Positions 59,301-64,000 of a stretch of DNA of 64,000 nucleotides are shown in pieces. The stretch's first letter is position 1. Every line of letters begins with the position of its first letter. The position numbers and the translations under genes were made by a program. Source of the stretch: Ichthyophonus hoferi (Eukaryota > Opisthokonta > Ichthyosporea > Ichthyophonida > Ichthyophonidae); NCBI GenBank assembly GCA_002751075.1, contig NAOQ01000022.1, positions 29,235 through 93,234 of the forward strand, read 5' to 3'. The notes beneath the pieces are model-generated. The model had not been told where the DNA came from and did not search any database. It worked only from the letters and a program-made list of their open reading frames with translations.

Positions 59301-60853
59301 ACCATAGATACTACTGCATATAGGTGAGTTGGGCCTTTTATTATTGAGTTTTGGTTTCCTCTTTATACTTCATTCTATCGCCAGTGCTAACTTTCTAAAT
59401 AACACCAGTGTTTTTAAGTTCAATAACTTAAATGAAGCCAATCATAAATATTCGTATTTAGCTAATTCAACTCATGACAGGTCAAAGAGACCCACTCGAA
59501 TTGTCTGATTTTACCACAATACTTAAATACTACTATGTCCTTATTTTGATGGTGAATCAATTCATTTACTCGTTGATGTAATAGTACTCATACACTGCAT
59601 ACTACGACAGGAGTCGATTTACTTATTATCTGGGCTTCGATCGAACCCTTTTACCTATCCGTCTCTAACAATCTTGTAACAACCTCTTAAATATGACTAA
59701 TATAAAGTTTTAAATAGCTATCGCACATGTTTTTTCAGTTTTTGAGAATGAAGAAACCGTAGTTTTCCAAGAGTGGAAAAGCATTTGATCTAATAAAAAG
59801 TACACCTATTGCTTTAAGATATCATACAGGTGTATAACGCGCTTCCCTAAAAAAAATGAGCTGAACTGTTATTTTAGCAACTATTATACTACTATAGGCA
59901 ATAATCTACATGAAAATGGGCATGGTTGCAATGGAGATATATCATTATGATGGTTATCATCCGGTTTATTTACAACTTTATTTTTAACTTGTGCTATATT
60001 AAATTCTAACGCCTAATTAATAATTCAATAGTATACTACACTTTACTATTGGAATTATATAAAATTGTGGTTTTAAATAGATTGAGTAGTTTCTATCATA
60101 TCTCATAACTAAGAAAAAAGATAGGAGGACCCGCAGTGAGTTAAACTCGGCAAAAGAATGAATACTTGCTCATTTAAATATTTAAACGGAACTGGTTGTT
60201 ATCCAAGTTTAGATATATGCTGTAGCCTTTTAGTTTTTTAGTTGATTAATAAGTGTCTCATTATCTGGAAATAAATAAATGTCAACAGATCAAATTATTC
60301 TCAACACTACAGTTAACCCTACAATGTGCTTAAGTGATGATTTCTTTTTACTCAGTTTAGGTTTTATCATTCAAACGGCTTTACAGCCTTTAGTACAATC
60401 TCATTTCTATAAAATTAAACATATATGAACATTTTTCAAACAGAATGACAAGCGCCAGTGAGGAATGTACTATGTATCTCTATAATATCGTTAGTGATAT
60501 TTAAAACCCGTTTACTTCTAATTATAAATACTTACACAAACACTCCAACTAACCTGGACTGATTTCATACTGGAAAATAATAAAAAATAATAACCAATTA
60601 TTATAGAGTTTTAAAAATAACTAGATTTAAGAGCCATGTATAGTTGTTGATTGGCTCATTCCTATTTCGTTAATCTTTATATACTGAGACAAAAATAGTA
60701 AACAAATAAACAAACCAAAACAAACCAAAACAAAAGAAAAACTAAAAAACAAACTCTAGGTGGTAGCTCGCATGATGGTTTGGCTACCAGCTCTATGCTA
60801 TTTTTATCATTCTTTAGGTTGGCTTTCAAGCAAAGTGACTTATACGATCTACA
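56334..60853. other. Intergenic, between the USF-like gene and the unrecognised downstream gene
   Basis: 4.5 kb, AT-rich. Minus-strand frame 59227-58889 (112 codons) has coding-like composition, with SIPSKLERKYNYYSQLAREL in the middle, but matches nothing I know and has no partner exons. A second frame at 57149-57343 (+) starts basic (MPMANKKKRAVKMRRTR) and is also unsupported. A GATTGG (inverted CCAAT) at 60649-60654 lies about 200 bp before the next start codon. (TA)n at 59233-59252. Confidence 0.45.
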
Positions 60854-63281
60854 ATGGTGCGCCTTGGCTGGACATTGGTGTCAGTGGAAGCCAATACAGT
60901 TGAACAGAGTAGCACACACAACACACAAAACACTTCATCTGAGATAGGATGGGGCACAAAGCGCCAGACAGATCAAGAAGAGGAGGAAGAAGATGCGGAA
61001 GGAAAGGAGTCTTATCAGGATGGTACGGATAAACATACTACGGGGGGGCACAAGGCCAAGAGACTAAAGACAACAGAGGAAACTATTCAAGTGGACATTG
61101 AAAATGATTATGGACAAGGGGTGAATGAAGTGAGTTTCAAAGAGTTGCTTGCAGGATGTTTTTGTGTTAACCATAAGAAACAGCACATATAACCGTAGCT
61201 AGAGCATAAGCGTGTATGTTGCTGACTGTTTCGACTTTAGCTTAAGTTGATGTGCTTGTTACTTTCCATCTTTAATCTTCTATGCTTCCTCTTATTGATG
61301 TTAATTATTACTGCTTAACATACACACACATATATAAGCACATACATATATGCATAAATATCGATACAGGTACAATTAAACTATCTATGTATTTTCCTCT
61401 TCTTATTATTTACATATTTTTATGCTGAGGGGTTTTCTCTTAATATGTAGAGGTAATATCTTGCAATAGCTTTACGTCAATTACTATGTTGCAGTGAGGC
61501 CACACAATGACGTTATTGATGGTTCTTGATACAGTCTCATGCCACGTTTGAGGGACACGGACAAGTACAAAGACGAGGTAGGTAGAGTGTGGGAGTGAGT
61601 ATTCGGAGTGATGATTGCGGATGTAGCTTTTGGTTGGGTTTGATAGACTTGTATAAAGTGACACTTTTTCTATCATGTCCAGTTTTTTCACTTATAATTC
61701 CATATTAAACTGCACACTTATGTGAGTTTATGTACATGTACACTCGTGAAGCAGACCTAGAAGAGATTATATAGATATGAGCGCACATATTTGATGGTTT
61801 ATGATGAGAATCGACGAGATTAAGAATGCAGGAAGGATAGACGGGGCAGACAGGTAAATACAGCTGCAGCACAGCTCCTTAGACCTATTTTCATTTCTCA
61901 TACAAACCCCTCCCCTCACCCACCCACCAGACCCCCCCCACACTACCATTCCCTCTACCCTCACCCAGGCTCATCATGCAGCCCGTACGACCGATCTTAG
62001 TGTACATAGGAGATGGATAGCCAGTCAGAATTTACATGGCGTGGGGGGACCCACCCCTACCAGCTCCTTCTCCTCCTGGAGCTATACCCCCTCCACCCCC
62101 CCTCCTCTTGACTCCCCTACTGGTATGGACCTCATACCAGCCCTTCCCATAGATACTGCATGCCCCAGTATGACCTACCAACCAATGGAATTGCCTCGAC
62201 TGCATGGGGTAACCCAGGAGGATGATAGTGACGTAGATAGTGAGACAAGGGCAGAGATGTTGCGGTCGACTGATATTCACTGTCAGCCAACATCCGGTAT
62301 CATCCCAACGGATCAGGATCCGCCAGAGCATGGAAACTTAATTGGTTTAGACGCCTCTAATGGAATTCAAACTGTACAGCGGTCAGGGTTAGATGAAGAA
62401 GAGCTCCTATTGGGTATTCCTTCTCTTGGGATTCCTGTTGATTCGTTAGCACAAGCCGATATTCCACGGCCATTGGTTGGCTTTTCTCATCCAATAGGCA
62501 GTTCATCATACCAGTCCAGCCAATCAGAATGTGCTATTATACAGCCCTTACAACCACTGGAGCCGCTGCGACCAATCATGGGGAATGATTCTTTGAGACT
62601 TCCTAATTTCCCATCAATCATAAGTCATGATCAGAGGTGGAGTAGAGGCCCATTGGATAATAGTATGGAGCTACAGCCACTAGGAGGGAACTTACCACGT
62701 CACTTACCTCCTTTAACAAGATCGTCTTTGAACCAATCAGATGAGCCTAGTCACGTGGCCCTGCCAGGTAAACCTTTTTTCTCCTTTCTCACTTTGTGTA
62801 TACGCCTCTCCCTTTCGGCTTTTTTTTTTTTCTCTTTTTTTCTCTCTATTCTTGGTACATATGTGCAAGCAATGGGGAGATATGGCTGAGAAAGGGTGTG
62901 TACTAAAAACAATGAAATACACTCAAGATATTCTTGTGAAAATACCGCCGTTCTCCAAGGGGAGGCGAAGGAGATTAACAGATAGAGGGATGAGGACACA
63001 GACTGAACAGGTCAATCTACTAACATGGTAGGTAGCGGCAATGTGGTGGGTATGTAAGGTGGATTATGATAGGTAGGGATATATGGTATGGCCTATATTT
63101 CCTTCAAACCTGCCTGTGCTTATATGAGTATGTTAGTCTCAGTGAGACCATGTAATGAGGACGGTGAAGGAGCTCGTTGCATATATTTATCTCCCGTGAT
63201 TGTTTCTCCATCTTTTGCTATCTATTCCTATACATATACATATATACATGCAGGATTACTAGTGTGATAATCAGTCCTTGA
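60854..63281 (+). CDS. Unrecognised low-complexity protein, probably nuclear, about 416 aa
   Basis: Exons 60854-61129, 61969-62767, 62880-63027 and 63254-63281 join in phase to about 416 aa. The first exon is acidic (QEEEEEDAEGKE) with a basic KAKRLK patch. The long second exon is Ser/Pro-rich near its start (SYTPSTPPPLDSPTG) and then acidic (EDDSDVDSETR, LDEEELLLG). The third ends in a basic cluster, SKGRRRRLTDRG, that looks like an NLS. No catalytic or known folded domain is visible. It lies downstream of, and in the same direction as, the USF-like gene and is almost the same length. The third exon has KGCVLKTMKYTQDIL, loosely like bHLH helix 2, but no basic region or helix 1 was found. A 43-bp extra exon at 61535-61577 has splice-like ends but does not fit the phase of the first exon. 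The last exon is tentative. Confidence 0.55.
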
Positions 63282-64000
63282 TCAAGTCGTGATTTTTATT
63301 ATATTGTGTATGTATAATCCTGGAATGAGATAAGGAAAGACAGCTGAGTTGGAGGGGAAAGATGGATCATGTCTGAGTAGCTGTATTCAGGAGAGGAGAA
63401 AGGGAGGCGGTAAACCATGAAAAACATTATATACAATACACACTTTGAATCTATCCTTATCTCCTGGTAGGATATGCTTTGAGATTTTCAGATGTTTTTA
63501 ATAATGGTTAAATACGAGCTATGTTATAGAAAGGATAAGACAATGGTACTGATAAATAGAACGCACCAATTAGATCCAAACTTTATAATGTAGGCTATTA
63601 AATATGTACCCTCTCACAATGTGCATCCTACTACTACAAGAGGGAGAGCCTAATATAGATGTATTTCCACTCATTAGTGCCTAGTGGTTGAAATATAGTG
63701 TCCTATCGTCCAATTACGTGGTTTAGAGAGTAGTCGTAAATGGTTTATTATTGATCAATGAGGGGTGACAGGCAATGGGGTCCCAAGACACGTGAGAAGT
63801 TAAAAGAAAAAGGTATGCGCTGGTAATATAATGTGGGCATTGGTATTGAGGGAATACTACCAGAGGAGGATACCTCCTCCCTTCCTATCCTATTGCATTG
63901 CCTAAGCGCAGCTGTCACTTCATTTATCTCTCTCTATATATATCTATATATATATATATATATATATATCTACACCATACACTGCCATTCCTTCGTGTCT
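63282..64000. other. Right-edge intergenic sequence
   Basis: No coding frame supported. It ends with a (TA)n microsatellite at 63944-63969. Confidence 0.5.
63944..63969. repeat. (TA)n microsatellite
   Basis: Pure TA run preceded by short CTCTCTATA units. Confidence 0.9.

Noticed and set aside
59620-59660. CTTCGATCGAACCC, resembling a T-arm
   Set aside because: Stem bases do not pair as a T-arm on either strand and the rest of a cloverleaf is absent.

Overview
The window looks like nuclear DNA from an early-branching animal or close relative. A sponge is my best guess, but this is inference from gene content and style, not a database match. It is AT-rich, with intron-rich genes, mostly GT-AG introns of about 100 to 2,500 bp, many microsatellites and two assembly gaps (3167-3593 and 25104-25951). 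The gene content is eukaryotic and largely animal-type. I see no bacterial operon, CRISPR array, rRNA, convincing tRNA or intact mobile element.

Layout. (1) About 716-8128, + strand: the C-terminal half of a divergent SMC-type ATPase; its N-terminal part lies off the left edge. (2) 9439-12525, - strand: a complete five-exon Rho-family GTPase of 194 aa with a geranylgeranylation-type CYLL terminus. (3) 14473-18833, - strand: a protein of about 710 aa with two tandem RanBP1-type Ran-binding domains, made by an internal exon duplication. (4) 20080-37327, + strand: a 23-exon ACAP-type ArfGAP (BAR, PH, ArfGAP, ankyrin repeats; about 774 aa). (5) 40236-46578, - strand: a complete seven-exon AP-1 gamma adaptin (826 aa). 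(6) 52932-56333, + strand: a USF-like bHLH-leucine-zipper transcription factor with an unusual C-terminal extension. (7) 60854-63281, + strand: an unrecognised low-complexity, acidic and Pro-rich protein with a basic C-terminus.

How they relate. The ACAP, AP-1 gamma and Rho genes all encode membrane-traffic or cytoskeleton regulators (Arf inactivation on endosomes, clathrin-adaptor function at the TGN and endosomes, and Rho signalling). They do not form an operon. The RanBD gene and ACAP are divergent across 1.25 kb that holds CRE-like and CCAAT motifs. ACAP and AP-1 gamma converge. AP-1 gamma and the USF-like gene are divergent across a 6.3 kb gene-poor stretch.

The most unusual non-coding signal is a set of degenerate tracts with 5-bp periodicity (GTATT/CTATT/ATATT-like words). 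They recur in introns of the SMC-like and ACAP genes and were not seen in the Rho, RanBD or AP-1 gamma introns. Exon boundaries throughout were set by reading-frame phase, splice dinucleotides and remembered family sequences; no alignment or transcript was available.
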